Assembly (NCBI GenBank): GCA_024959305.1
Contig: JANXGQ010000027.1
Span: forward strand, 1 to 62,489
DNA length: 62,489 nucleotides
From: Porticoccaceae bacterium
GTDB taxonomy: Bacteria > Pseudomonadota > Gammaproteobacteria > Pseudomonadales > Porticoccaceae
Direction: 5' to 3'
Part shown: positions 27,078 to 36,345 of the stretch, piece after piece
How positions within the stretch are numbered: the first letter of the stretch is position 1
How the letters are laid out: the number at the start of each line of letters is the position of its first letter
Made by a program: the position numbers and the translations under genes
Notes under the pieces: model-generated
Told to the model about the DNA's origin: nothing
Databases searched by the model: none
Seen by the model: the letters and a program-made list of their open reading frames with translations, nothing else

Positions 27078-28649
27078 ATGAGCAACAGTGTAAATCGCAT
27101 TGTAATTGTTGGAGGCGGCACCGCTGGTTGGCTGTCTGCTGGCATTATTGCTGCGGAACATTACAGTGCTGAGAACTCGGTATCTGAGGGGTTTCAGCTC
27201 TGTCTGGTAGAGTCTCCAGATATACCCACCATTGGCGTAGGTGAGGGTACATGGCCGTCTATGCGCACCACATTGCAAAAAATGGGCATCTCCGAGACTG
27301 AGTTTTTCCGCGAGTGCAGCGTCAGTTTTAAACAGGGCACCCAGTTCCATGGTTGGACCATAGGTGGGGAGGATTCCTATGCCCATCCGTTTACACTTCC
27401 CCATAAATACAGTGAGAACAACTTGGCAGCGCACTGGCAGTCGGTGCGCGATCAGGTAAAATTTGCCGATGCGGTATGTCCGCAAAGTCGATTGTTCAAC
27501 AATAAACTGGCACCCAAAAATATTGCCACACCAGAGTATGCCTGTAACGTTAATTACGGCTACCATCTAGATGCGGGGAAATTTGCGGACTTTCTGCGTA
27601 AACACTGTGTGGAAAAGTTAGGCGTAGTGCATATTAGCGCCAATATGACAGCCGTTAACTCTGCCGATAATGGCGATATAGCCTCGATAACCACCGACAG
27701 CCACGGCGCTATTGAAGGCGATCTATTTATAGATTGCAGTGGTTCTAGGTCCCTATTGCTCGGCGAGTATTACGGCATACCGCTGGTTAGCAAAAGCCAC
27801 TGCCTATTTAATAATTGTGCACTGGCGGCGCAGGTTCCCTACCAAGATCCCGAGGATCCCATTCAATCCTGCACCCTCTCCACGGCTCAATCTGCTGGTT
27901 GGATATGGGATATTGGCCTGCCCTCGCGTCGTGGAATAGGACATACCTATTCTAGTGACCACAATACTGAGGACGGCGCTAGGACGGAGCTGTTAAACTA
28001 TATAGCCACCACCGCTGGGGAACAGGCGGCGGCGGATGCCAGTATACGAAAAATAACCTTTGATCCCGGTCATAGAGCCAAGTTTTGGCATAGAAACTGT
28101 GTGGCCATCGGTATGTCATCTGGTTTTATTGAGCCATTGGAAGCTTCGGCTCTGGTATTGGTAGAATTGTCTGCGACCATGATTGCAGAGCAATTGCCAG
28201 CCAATAGGCAGATAATGGATCTGGTAGCAAAGCGCTTTAATAATAAGTTTCTATATAGATGGGATCGTATTATAGATTTCTTAAAGCTCCACTATGTACT
28301 GACTCAGCGTCGCGATTCAGAGTATTGGATTGATAACTGCGCAGCTTCTAGTATTCCGGATAGTCTACAAGAGTTACTGGATATCTGGCGGTATCAGGCC
28401 CCTTGGCATCGCGATACCAACCATATTGACGAGATGTTTCCCTCGGCAAGTTTTCAATATGTGCTTTACGGAATGGATTTCTGCACGCAGACTAACCCGA
28501 CTCGGCGGCGCTCTGATCGAGAAACTGCCAAGGTGGCTATGGCATTGTTTCGCGAAAATGCCAAGCGCACTGAACAGCTAATGACTTCTCTACCCACCAA
28601 TAGAGAGCTAATTAATAAAATATATAAGTATGGATTTCAAAAAATATAG
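27078..28649 (+). CDS. Flavin-dependent tryptophan halogenase-family protein, paralog 1
   Basis: A 523-residue FAD enzyme family member. The Rossmann motif VGGGTAGW is at residues 11-18 and the probable catalytic lysine is in SFKQGTQFHGW (K85). The W-x-W-x-I-P motif is altered to W-I-W-D-I-G at about residues 275-280, so the proline is missing. Family enzymes halogenate tryptophan, indole or other aromatic substrates with FADH2; the natural substrate of receptor-linked members is unknown. It is the first gene of a four-gene operon, about 230 nt after the receptor and behind its terminator. Confidence 0.88.
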   Translation: MSNSVNRIVIVGGGTAGWLSAGIIAAEHYSAENSVSEGFQLCLVESPDIPTIGVGEGTWPSMRTTLQKMGISETEFFRECSVSFKQGTQFHGWTIGGEDSYAHPFTLPHKYSENNLAAHWQSVRDQVKFADAVCPQSRLFNNKLAPKNIATPEYACNVNYGYHLDAGKFADFLRKHCVEKLGVVHISANMTAVNSADNGDIASITTDSHGAIEGDLFIDCSGSRSLLLGEYYGIPLVSKSHCLFNNCALAAQVPYQDPEDPIQSCTLSTAQSAGWIWDIGLPSRRGIGHTYSSDHNTEDGARTELLNYIATTAGEQAAADASIRKITFDPGHRAKFWHRNCVAIGMSSGFIEPLEASALVLVELSATMIAEQLPANRQIMDLVAKRFNNKFLYRWDRIIDFLKLHYVLTQRRDSEYWIDNCAASSIPDSLQELLDIWRYQAPWHRDTNHIDEMFPSASFQYVLYGMDFCTQTNPTRRRSDRETAKVAMALFRENAKRTEQLMTSLPTNRELINKIYKYGFQKI

Positions 28650-28713
28650 ACTGAAAGCTGAACTGCTAGATCTTTAAGAGTAGGTTTTTGGAAGTAAATC
28701 TTTGGGAGAAAAA

Positions 28714-29436
28714 ATGAGCAACTATGTAATTCTTAGTCAATCTGCCCACAAGCAGACAAAAGTGATCACCGAGCGCAGTGAAAAATATGGCGATAATATT
28801 AAGTACGCCGCGACATTTCCCCTGGAGTTTAGAAATATTCAGGCCTGTTACCCGATCTTTTTTTCCAAGAGCAGTGATACCGGTGAGTTTTTTCCCATTG
28901 CCCTGCTGGGTTTTGAGGACGCTGAAAATCTATTCTTAAATGAGTCTGGCTGGGACGCTACCTATATTCCGATGATGGTTGAGCGGCATCCTTTTCTGAT
29001 TGGCTATCAGGTCTCTTCTGAGGCTGAAGAGGGTAAAAAACCTGTGGTATCCATTGATATGGATAATCCCAGAGTCAATGAAGATGCAGGCGAGGCACTG
29101 TTTGAAGAAAATGCTCAGCCCAGCGAATTTTTAAAATACATTATGGCCAAGTTGGAATCTCTTCATCAGGGCCATGAGCACAGCAAAGGCTTTATTAGCG
29201 CTTTGACTGCGCTTGATCTGCTAGAGCCATTTACCCTAGAGATCACTCTGGACAATGGCTCCAATAACCAACTGCTGGGTTTCTATACCATCAATGAGGA
29301 AAAGCTTATGCAGTTAGATGGTGATGCTCTAGCTGGCCTCAATACCAATGGGTACCTTCAGCCCATTTATATGGCTGTGGCCTCCTATGCGCGCATTCGA
29401 GCGCTGATAGATAAGAAAAATGCCCGATTGCAATAG
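28714..29436 (+). CDS. SapC family protein
   Basis: A 240-residue soluble protein of the SapC family, named after a Campylobacter S-layer-associated gene; its real activity is not established. Visible features are FPLEFRNIQACYPIFF near residue 37, an FPIALLGFEDAENLF segment and DATYIPMMVERHPFL. The ATG at 28714 is chosen because GGGAG lies 5 nt upstream; an in-frame TTG four codons earlier lies before that site. The 3' end overlaps the next gene by 17 nt, so the two are translationally coupled. Confidence 0.85.
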   Translation: MSNYVILSQSAHKQTKVITERSEKYGDNIKYAATFPLEFRNIQACYPIFFSKSSDTGEFFPIALLGFEDAENLFLNESGWDATYIPMMVERHPFLIGYQVSSEAEEGKKPVVSIDMDNPRVNEDAGEALFEENAQPSEFLKYIMAKLESLHQGHEHSKGFISALTALDLLEPFTLEITLDNGSNNQLLGFYTINEEKLMQLDGDALAGLNTNGYLQPIYMAVASYARIRALIDKKNARLQ

Positions 29437-30436
29437 ATTACAGGTGCCAGAAATGGCAGCATGCCAGCCCGATAATATACCGGACAAGGTACTTAATTCG
29501 GCGCAACCGCTGATCCTGCGAGGGTTGGTAGAACAGTGGCCTATGGTGCAGGCCGCCAAGGCTTCTGCACAGCAAGCCGTTGAATATCTTGGGCAGTTTA
29601 GCAGCGAGGAGCCGCTCACCGTCTATCGCGGTGGGCCGGAGATAGAGGGTCGGGTGTTTTACAATGCAGACCTCAGTGGATTCAATTTCGATGTGGCGCG
29701 CTTGCCACTGGCTGAAGTGGTCTCCGAGCTGATGCAGAATATAGATCAGCCACAGGCGCCGATGCTCTATGTTGGCTCCACTATGATCGACAAATGGCTG
29801 CCGGGATTTAGAGCTGAAAATAATATAGCGCTTGACGAACATGATCCTCTAGTGAGTATTTGGCTGGGTAATCAGAGCCGTATCGCCGCGCATTATGACT
29901 TTGCCTCTAATATAGCCTGCTGTGTGGCCGGACGCAGACGCTTTACCCTATTTCCCCCCGAGCAGCTGGATAATCTGTATGTGGGGCCGCTAGATTTTAC
30001 CCCAGCTGGGCAGCCGATCAGTATGGTGGATTTTGCCAACCCCGACTTTGAGCGCTTTCCCAAGTTTCGCGAAGCCTTAAAGCATGCTCAGGTGGTGGAA
30101 CTTGAGCCCGGTGATGCGCTATTGATTCCCAGTATGTGGTGGCATCATGTGGAATCCCTTGAGGGCTTTAATGTGCTGGTCAATTACTGGTGGCGCAACA
30201 GCCCGAGTTTTATGGGCGCGCCGTTAAATGTATTACAGCATGCGATGATGGGTTTGCGGGACTTGCCGCCAGAGCAGCGCGCCGTATGGCAACATATTTT
30301 TGAGCATTATGTATTTGATCCCAAAGATGAAAATTTTGAGCATATACCAGAGCGGTCCCGTGGCGTATTAAATGCCATGACTAAGGATTCGACGAATGGC
30401 ATTCGCAGCCTGTTGCTCAACCGACTTAAGCGCTAG
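29420..30436 (+). CDS. Cupin-like (JmjC-type) Fe(II)/2-oxoglutarate dioxygenase-like protein, paralog 1
   Basis: A 338-residue protein of the cupin_8/JmjC-like group. The metal triad is intact: H158 and D160 in AAHYDFASN and a histidine in MWWHHVES (242/243). RRRFTLFPPEQ follows the HxD as in FIH/JmjC-like hydroxylases. It opens with a short PLILRGLVEQWPMV segment typical of the family. It may hydroxylate a protein or a small molecule; the substrate is unknown. It overlaps sapC and is followed 14 nt later by the second halogenase. Confidence 0.85.
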   Translation: MPDCNRLQVPEMAACQPDNIPDKVLNSAQPLILRGLVEQWPMVQAAKASAQQAVEYLGQFSSEEPLTVYRGGPEIEGRVFYNADLSGFNFDVARLPLAEVVSELMQNIDQPQAPMLYVGSTMIDKWLPGFRAENNIALDEHDPLVSIWLGNQSRIAAHYDFASNIACCVAGRRRFTLFPPEQLDNLYVGPLDFTPAGQPISMVDFANPDFERFPKFREALKHAQVVELEPGDALLIPSMWWHHVESLEGFNVLVNYWWRNSPSFMGAPLNVLQHAMMGLRDLPPEQRAVWQHIFEHYVFDPKDENFEHIPERSRGVLNAMTKDSTNGIRSLLLNRLKR

Positions 30437-30450
30437 ATGAGGATAGTATT

Positions 30451-31941
30451 GTGGCAACTCAACCGGTAAAAAAAGTGGTAATCGTGGGGGGTGGAACCGC
30501 CGGCTGGATGGCGGCGGCCTCTATTTCCAAACTGATAGGCAAGAACCTGGATATATCCTTAGTCGAGTCAGACGCCATCGGCACTGTGGGTGTGGGTGAG
30601 GCAACCATTCCCACCATGATTACACTGCACCAGTTATTGAAAATCGATGAACGGGAGTTTATGGCCGCGGTACAGGGCACCTTTAAGCTGGGCATTGCCT
30701 TTGAGAGCTGGAAAAATCTCGATGAGAACTATATTCACTCCTTTGGCTTTACCGGTAAGGATTGTTGGGCAGCCGGATTCCAGCATTTTTGGCTTAAGGG
30801 TAAGGAGCAGGGTATCAGTGGCGAATTCGGAGACTACTGCGCCGAACTGCAGGCGGCAAAAAATAACAAATTTGCAGTGATGCCGCGCAATGGCCTTAAC
30901 TATGCATTCCATATGGACGCTAGCTTATACGCGAAATTTCTGCGCAAGATAGCAGAGGAAAATGGCTGCAAACGCATTGAAGGAAAGATTACTGAGGTGG
31001 CTACAGATTCGCAGTCTGGCCATATCAATCATGTCACACTGGAGTCGGGACAGCAGATCGAGGGCGACCTATTTATTGACTGCAGCGGCTTTGCCGGCTT
31101 GCTTATTGATAAAACTTTGCACACTGGCTACGACGACTGGTCCCACTATCTACCTTGCGACGGCGCGGTGGCGGTGCAGACTAAGTCAGTTGGGGAGCCT
31201 ATTCCCTACACCAGATCCATAGCCCGTGATGCCGGTTGGCAATGGCGAATTCCCCTGCAACATCGGGTTGGCAATGGTCTGGTTTTCTGTAGCAAGTATA
31301 TGTCTGATAAGCAGGCAACAGAAACATTGTTAGCTAATATCGAAGGTGAGATGCTGACCAAGCCCAGAGTGATTAAGTTTCGCACCGGGCAGAGACATCA
31401 GCACTGGAACAAGAACTGTGTTGCTCTAGGCCTTGCCGGCGGGTTCCTTGAGCCTCTGGAATCCACCAGCATCCACCTGATTCAGCGCGGCATTATTCGC
31501 CTATTACAACTGTTCCCCACGGATGGCATTCGCGAGCCTGATGTGCAGGAGTTTAATACGCAAATGAAAGAAGAGTTCCTATTCGTACGGGATTTTATTG
31601 TGCTTCATTACCATGTGACCGAACGCGAGGACACGCCGTTTTGGCGCCACTGCAAAAACATGCCGATCCCCGATACTCTGCAACATCGAATCGACCTATT
31701 TAAAGAGTCGGGACGCATATTCCAAAAGGCCAACGATGTATTTGCTGAAAATTCTTGGTCACAGGTGATGTTGGGGCAGGGGTTAATGCCGGAACAGTAT
31801 CATCCAATCGTCAATATGATGAGTGATGAAGAGCTAAAAGGTTTCCTCAACGGTATTAAAGCCTCGGTGGATAATTTGGTGGGGCAACTACCCAGCCACC
31901 AGCAATTTATTGATAGCTATTGCAAAGTGCCAATGATGTAG
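30451..31941 (+). CDS. Flavin-dependent tryptophan halogenase-family protein, paralog 2
   Basis: A 496-residue FAD enzyme family member with the complete signature: VGGGTAGWM near residue 12, the probable catalytic lysine K79 in GTFKLGIAFESW, and W-Q-W-R-I-P at residues 263-268. The start is GTG with GAGGA about 8 nt upstream. It is the last gene of the halogenase-SapC-cupin-halogenase operon and is followed by a terminator. The substrate is unknown; receptor-linked members are not in antibiotic clusters. Confidence 0.9.
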   Translation: MATQPVKKVVIVGGGTAGWMAAASISKLIGKNLDISLVESDAIGTVGVGEATIPTMITLHQLLKIDEREFMAAVQGTFKLGIAFESWKNLDENYIHSFGFTGKDCWAAGFQHFWLKGKEQGISGEFGDYCAELQAAKNNKFAVMPRNGLNYAFHMDASLYAKFLRKIAEENGCKRIEGKITEVATDSQSGHINHVTLESGQQIEGDLFIDCSGFAGLLIDKTLHTGYDDWSHYLPCDGAVAVQTKSVGEPIPYTRSIARDAGWQWRIPLQHRVGNGLVFCSKYMSDKQATETLLANIEGEMLTKPRVIKFRTGQRHQHWNKNCVALGLAGGFLEPLESTSIHLIQRGIIRLLQLFPTDGIREPDVQEFNTQMKEEFLFVRDFIVLHYHVTEREDTPFWRHCKNMPIPDTLQHRIDLFKESGRIFQKANDVFAENSWSQVMLGQGLMPEQYHPIVNMMSDEELKGFLNGIKASVDNLVGQLPSHQQFIDSYCKVPMM

Positions 31942-31959
31942 TCTTAAATTGGCACAGAG

Positions 31960-31985
31960 AAAGGGCGCATTGGGCGCCCTTTTTT
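31960..31985 (+). terminator. Intrinsic terminator after second halogenase
   Basis: AAAGGGCGC / GCGCCCTTT stem with a 5-nt loop and a T run. It also overlaps the last codons of the convergent cupin gene. Confidence 0.88.
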
Positions 31986-32973
31986 ATTGCAGCTGCTTTA
32001 TCAGAAATTCGCGCAGCTCGGCTTCCTGTTCAGGGGTTAAGTCGGCCACTATATCCTTGAGATCCGGCGCTAGGTGTTGTTTCGGATCATCCATGGTTTT
32101 AAATACATAGTAGTTAAAGAAATGCTGCCAAGCGCGGCGTTTATGCGGGTCCAGATTGGCAATACTCAGCATACTGTGCAACAGGCTATCATTGGGTGAG
32201 ATATGGGTCTTGGTATCGCCTCCCCACCAGTAGTTAACCAGAATATTCAGACTGTGCAGTGATTCCACGCCGTGCCACCATAGAGCGGGGATAAAAATAC
32301 CATCTCCCGGCTCTAAAGTTGCCTGTTGTCCCACTTGAGCTGCTTGCCGGTAGTTTGGATAGCGTTCTAAATCCGGGCTGTTAACATCCAGCATACTCAC
32401 AGGTACACCGCCGGGGGCATTGAGCACAGGGCCCGGATAGAGATTATTGATTTGCTCTGGTGGGAACAGGGTAAATTTCCGACTGCCGGCCATTACGCAA
32501 GCTAGATTATTGTGAATATCATAATGGGGCGCCACAGTAGCGCGGTTACCCACCCACATTGTAGGCTCAATGGTCTGCTCGAGAAGCGGCTGTGGGTTGC
32601 GGGCTTTAAACTCTGGCAACACCTGATTGAGCTGTATTGCCTGTAGTGCAATAGCATGGGGGTCTTGGCTATCTTTAATAGCCAGTAATCTCTCGAGGCC
32701 AATGCTTAGGGTGATCTGGGCGCGCTTAAAGTTAAGGTCGGTTAAATCATCGCTGTAAAAAAAGCGACCTTTGATACTGGGATCGCCAACCAGAGCCGAA
32801 ATCACGGCATCATTATCAAAATTCTTCAGGTACTCGACAGCCGCCTCTGCAGACTGTTTGGCAGCCACCACCGATGGCCAGCTGGAGACCAAAGATTTTA
32901 TAATCGCCGGTTGATTAAGAGGGACAATTTCATTGTGGAAACAGTCGAAGTCGACGTTCTCCCAGACTTGCAT
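31984..32973 (-). CDS. Cupin-like (JmjC-type) Fe(II)/2-oxoglutarate dioxygenase-like protein, paralog 2
   Basis: A 329-residue paralog of the cupin protein at 29.4 kb, encoded convergently. The metal triad is present: H150 and D152 in VAPHYDIHN and H234 in LWWHGVES; RKFTLFPPEQ is shared with the paralog. The ATG at 32973 is preferred; a GTG at 33012 would add 13 residues without a ribosome-binding site. Its placement next to the operon suggests a role in the same process, under separate control. Confidence 0.82.
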   Translation of the reverse strand: MQVWENVDFDCFHNEIVPLNQPAIIKSLVSSWPSVVAAKQSAEAAVEYLKNFDNDAVISALVGDPSIKGRFFYSDDLTDLNFKRAQITLSIGLERLLAIKDSQDPHAIALQAIQLNQVLPEFKARNPQPLLEQTIEPTMWVGNRATVAPHYDIHNNLACVMAGSRKFTLFPPEQINNLYPGPVLNAPGGVPVSMLDVNSPDLERYPNYRQAAQVGQQATLEPGDGIFIPALWWHGVESLHSLNILVNYWWGGDTKTHISPNDSLLHSMLSIANLDPHKRRAWQHFFNYYVFKTMDDPKQHLAPDLKDIVADLTPEQEAELREFLIKQLQ

Positions 32974-33071
32974 TTCTCGCACAGCTACCACCCCATTAAT
33001 TTCAGTGCACAATTATCGCAGAAAATAGCCCATAGTTAATAATTTCTATTGCTAGCTATTTGACGGGGCGC

Positions 33072-35027
33072 TTAGGCGCTTAATTCTGGGAGATTTTTAA
33101 ACAATTCCAATGCCTCTGGATTGGCCAGTGCGTCACTATTTTTAACCGCTTGGTTATGCACCACATTGCGCACTGCCAGTTCAACAATTTTGCCACTGAT
33201 GGTTCGAGGAATATCTGCGACCGCTATAATTTTTGCCGGCACATGTCGGGGGGTGGTCTCAAGGCGAATAGTCTGACGAATCTTAGCGATTAAACGTTCA
33301 CTCAGTTGCAGGCCCTCACGCAGCACCACAAAAAGCACTAGGCGCACATCATCGCCCCATTCCTGAGCAATACAGATACTATCGGTCACCTCGTCGAGTT
33401 TTTCTACCTGACGATAGATCTCCGCAGTACCAATCCGCACCCCTCCAGGATTTAAAACTGCATCGGAACGGCCGTGGATAATGATGCCGTTGTGAGCAGT
33501 GATTTCCCCGTAATCGCCATGGGCCCAGATATTGGGATAGTTATCAAAATAGGCGCTGAGATATTTTTTATTATCTGGATCATTCCAAAAATAAATCGGC
33601 GCACTGGGAAAGGGTTTTACGCAGACAAGCTCCCCCTTCTGTGCGGTTACTCCATGCCCCTGATCATCCCAAATTTCCACCGCCATACCCAGTCCCCGGC
33701 ATTGAATCTCGCCCTCCCAGACCGGCAGGCAGGGGTTGCCCAATACAAAACAGGAAAGGATATCGGTGCCACCAGAAATCGAAGATAGGCAAATATCCGC
33801 TTTAATATCTCGATACACATAGTTAAAACTCTCGTGGGACAGGGGCGAGCCGGTGGATAGAATGGCTTTGAGTGGTTTTAAATTATGTGTCTCGCGGGGC
33901 ACTACATTGGCTTTTTCCAGCGTGGCTATATATTTGGCACTGGTGCCAAATACACTAATCTGCTCCCGCTCAGCCATATCGATTAGAGATCTGGGCTGCG
34001 GATAGAAGGGTGAGCCATCGTACAGCACAATGGTGGCTTCAGATGCCAGAGCTGAAGCTAGCCAGTTCCACATCATCCAACCACAGGTGGTAAAGTAAAA
34101 CACCAGATCCTGAGGCTGAATATCGCAGTGCAATTGATGTTCTTTTAAATGTTGTAGCAGAGTTCCACCGGCACCGTGCACAATACATTTAGGCACCCCT
34201 GTGGTGCCAGATGAGTACATAATAAATAGTGGGTGATCAAAAGGCAGTTGCTCAAATTCCAATCTTGGGGTATTTTCTACGATTAAAAAATCCTTATACC
34301 AACAGGCGTCAGCAATATGATCAATGGCTGAACCACTGCCAGTTACCGGGACTAATACCAGTTTCTCAATACTGTTAATTCTTTGTTTTATATCCTCGAC
34401 TCTAGGCATTGAGTCAATGGTTTTGCCATTGTAAAAATAGCCCTCACAGGCGAATAGTACCTTGGGTTTAATCTGCCCAAAGCGGTCCATCACACCGTTG
34501 ATACCAAAATCTGGTGAACAGGAGGACCAGATGGCACCCATGCTACTGGTGGCCAACATGGCGACAATGGTTTCCGGCACATTAGGCATAAAGCCAGCCA
34601 CTAAATCGCCTTTGACCACTCCGGCATTGCGCAATGCTGTGGCTAGCTGCGCCACCTGTTGGCGTAGATCGGCATAGCTTAGACTGCGACGTTGCCCATT
34701 TTCCAATCGAGCCACTAGCGCAGTTTTATCGGATTGATTGCGCAGTAGATTTTCCGCAAAATTGAGTCGCGCACCTTCAAACCACTTGGCGCCGGGGAAT
34801 TTTTCACCATGGCTAAGTACCTTATCCCAAGCTCTGGAATGACGGACTTGGGTAAATTCCCATAGCTGTTGCCAAAATAATGCCGACTGTTCCACCGACC
34901 ATTGGTGAAGCTGTTGGTAATCGTCAAATTTCAGTCCAAGATGATTATCTAATTGCTCGACAAAGCGATATAGATTGCTGTTTTGAATCTGCTGCCTGTC
35001 GGGTTTCCAAAGCGCTGAGCGGTTCAT
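33072..35027 (-). CDS. Acetoacetyl-CoA synthetase (acetoacetate-CoA ligase)
   Basis: A 651-residue ANL-superfamily enzyme that activates acetoacetate with ATP and CoA. The P-loop is MYSSGTTGVPKCIVHG; HCDIQPQDLVFYFTTCGWMMWNW is split here as HCDIQPQDLVF plus TTCGWMMWNW and is typical of acetoacetyl-CoA synthetase rather than acetyl-CoA synthetase. The C-terminal catalytic lysine is in PRTISGKIVE. The ATG at 35027 has GGAG 9 nt upstream and matches the family start NRSALWKP. It is monocistronic, and could use acetoacetate made by the BKACE enzyme at 54 kb. Confidence 0.9.
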   Translation of the reverse strand: MNRSALWKPDRQQIQNSNLYRFVEQLDNHLGLKFDDYQQLHQWSVEQSALFWQQLWEFTQVRHSRAWDKVLSHGEKFPGAKWFEGARLNFAENLLRNQSDKTALVARLENGQRRSLSYADLRQQVAQLATALRNAGVVKGDLVAGFMPNVPETIVAMLATSSMGAIWSSCSPDFGINGVMDRFGQIKPKVLFACEGYFYNGKTIDSMPRVEDIKQRINSIEKLVLVPVTGSGSAIDHIADACWYKDFLIVENTPRLEFEQLPFDHPLFIMYSSGTTGVPKCIVHGAGGTLLQHLKEHQLHCDIQPQDLVFYFTTCGWMMWNWLASALASEATIVLYDGSPFYPQPRSLIDMAEREQISVFGTSAKYIATLEKANVVPRETHNLKPLKAILSTGSPLSHESFNYVYRDIKADICLSSISGGTDILSCFVLGNPCLPVWEGEIQCRGLGMAVEIWDDQGHGVTAQKGELVCVKPFPSAPIYFWNDPDNKKYLSAYFDNYPNIWAHGDYGEITAHNGIIIHGRSDAVLNPGGVRIGTAEIYRQVEKLDEVTDSICIAQEWGDDVRLVLFVVLREGLQLSERLIAKIRQTIRLETTPRHVPAKIIAVADIPRTISGKIVELAVRNVVHNQAVKNSDALANPEALELFKNLPELSA

Positions 35028-35218
35028 GCTAATGATCTCCATCTCCATCCACTGGTTAGAACAATAGGCACGGCTTTAACGGTGGCAGATTGGTGAGGCA
35101 AATAACACTCCAACATACTAACCGCTAAATTCACTCTGACTATAACAGCTGTATCCCACTTATCTCTAGCACTGTCCCTAGATAAACCAAAGGTTAATCT
35201 GCTTATGGGGGTGATCCG

Positions 35219-36160
35219 CTATTTTTTTCGATTGGCTTTGGCTTTTTTGCGCCGCGCTGCGGTTTTTTCAAGGCGCAGGGTTTCGCGCTCTTCCTTTTCG
35301 GCTTTTAAAATGGCTACCTGCTTCATTTCTGCTTCGATCACCTCTGGGGTTTCAAAGCTTACAGAGCCCAGCGTTCCAGCCCGCAACTCATTGATAAAGA
35401 TGCTGGATACCCGCTCTAAATCAACCCGATTGCCACCCCGCAAACAACCGCGCTGTGCACCTATAATCTCCAATAATTCAATTTCTGTGTCGGGCAACTG
35501 TTGAAGGTTAAAACGCTGCTTAAGCGGTTCGGGATAATGTTTTAGAAAAAAGTCTACGGCAAAAAAGGCCACATCTTCATAGCTTATAGCGGTGTCTTTA
35601 ATAGCGCCGGTGGTGGCAAGACGATAACTGCTATTGGGATTATCAATTTTTGGCCACAGAATGCCCGGGGTATCCAGTAGCATAATGCCATTGCGCAGAT
35701 TAATGCGCTGTTGACCCTTAGTAATCGCGGGTTCATCACCAGTTTTGGCAATATGCCGGCCAGCGAGATTATTAATCAATGTGGACTTGCCCACATTGGG
35801 AATGCCAGTCACCATAGCCAAGGTGCTGCTACCCTCCCTCTGCGGATAGAGCTTATTAATCAGGTCGATAATTTGCGCGCCGGGGTCCGTATTGAGCAGA
35901 TCCAAAGCCATCGACTTAGTGTTACTTTGACGCTCGAAATAGTCTTGCCACATCTTGGTTACCTGCGGATCTGCCAAATCCGACTTAGTTAGCAGCTTAA
36001 TGCGCGGCTTATGGGTACAGAGCTCCTGTATAAAAGGATTGGAGCTACTGTAGGGAATTCGCGCATCCAGCACTTCGACTACAAGGTTGACCTGAGGCAA
36101 TGTCTCAGTCATCTCCTTGCTGGCCTTGTGCATATGGCCGGGGTACCAGTTTATGGACAT
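35219..36160 (-). CDS. ylqF: Ribosome biogenesis GTPase YlqF/RbgA
   Basis: A 313-residue circularly permuted GTPase: the G4 motif (LLTKSDLAD) precedes G1 (GIPNVGKSTLIN) and G3 (LLDTPGIL). It starts with the typical INWYPGHMHKASKEM. The C-terminus is strongly basic. The family takes part in maturation of the large ribosomal subunit. It is divergent from the serine hydrolase gene, sharing about 180 nt of upstream DNA. Confidence 0.92.
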   Translation of the reverse strand: MSINWYPGHMHKASKEMTETLPQVNLVVEVLDARIPYSSSNPFIQELCTHKPRIKLLTKSDLADPQVTKMWQDYFERQSNTKSMALDLLNTDPGAQIIDLINKLYPQREGSSTLAMVTGIPNVGKSTLINNLAGRHIAKTGDEPAITKGQQRINLRNGIMLLDTPGILWPKIDNPNSSYRLATTGAIKDTAISYEDVAFFAVDFFLKHYPEPLKQRFNLQQLPDTEIELLEIIGAQRGCLRGGNRVDLERVSSIFINELRAGTLGSVSFETPEVIEAEMKQVAILKAEKEERETLRLEKTAARRKKAKANRKK

Positions 36161-36345
36161 AGTGTGCTTCGATATGGGCTATTGGTTATTTAAGGGTGGG
36201 TAGTCTAAAGCAACCCATAGTAGTCCCGCAAACCGCCATGGCTTTTTGCAGTGGATATTGTTGTGGTAGCGCAATAGGTTTATGCTTAATTATGGCAAAC
36301 AGTATAAACCTTATCTGGAAGCCCATAAAAATGGTAGGTAGTAAG

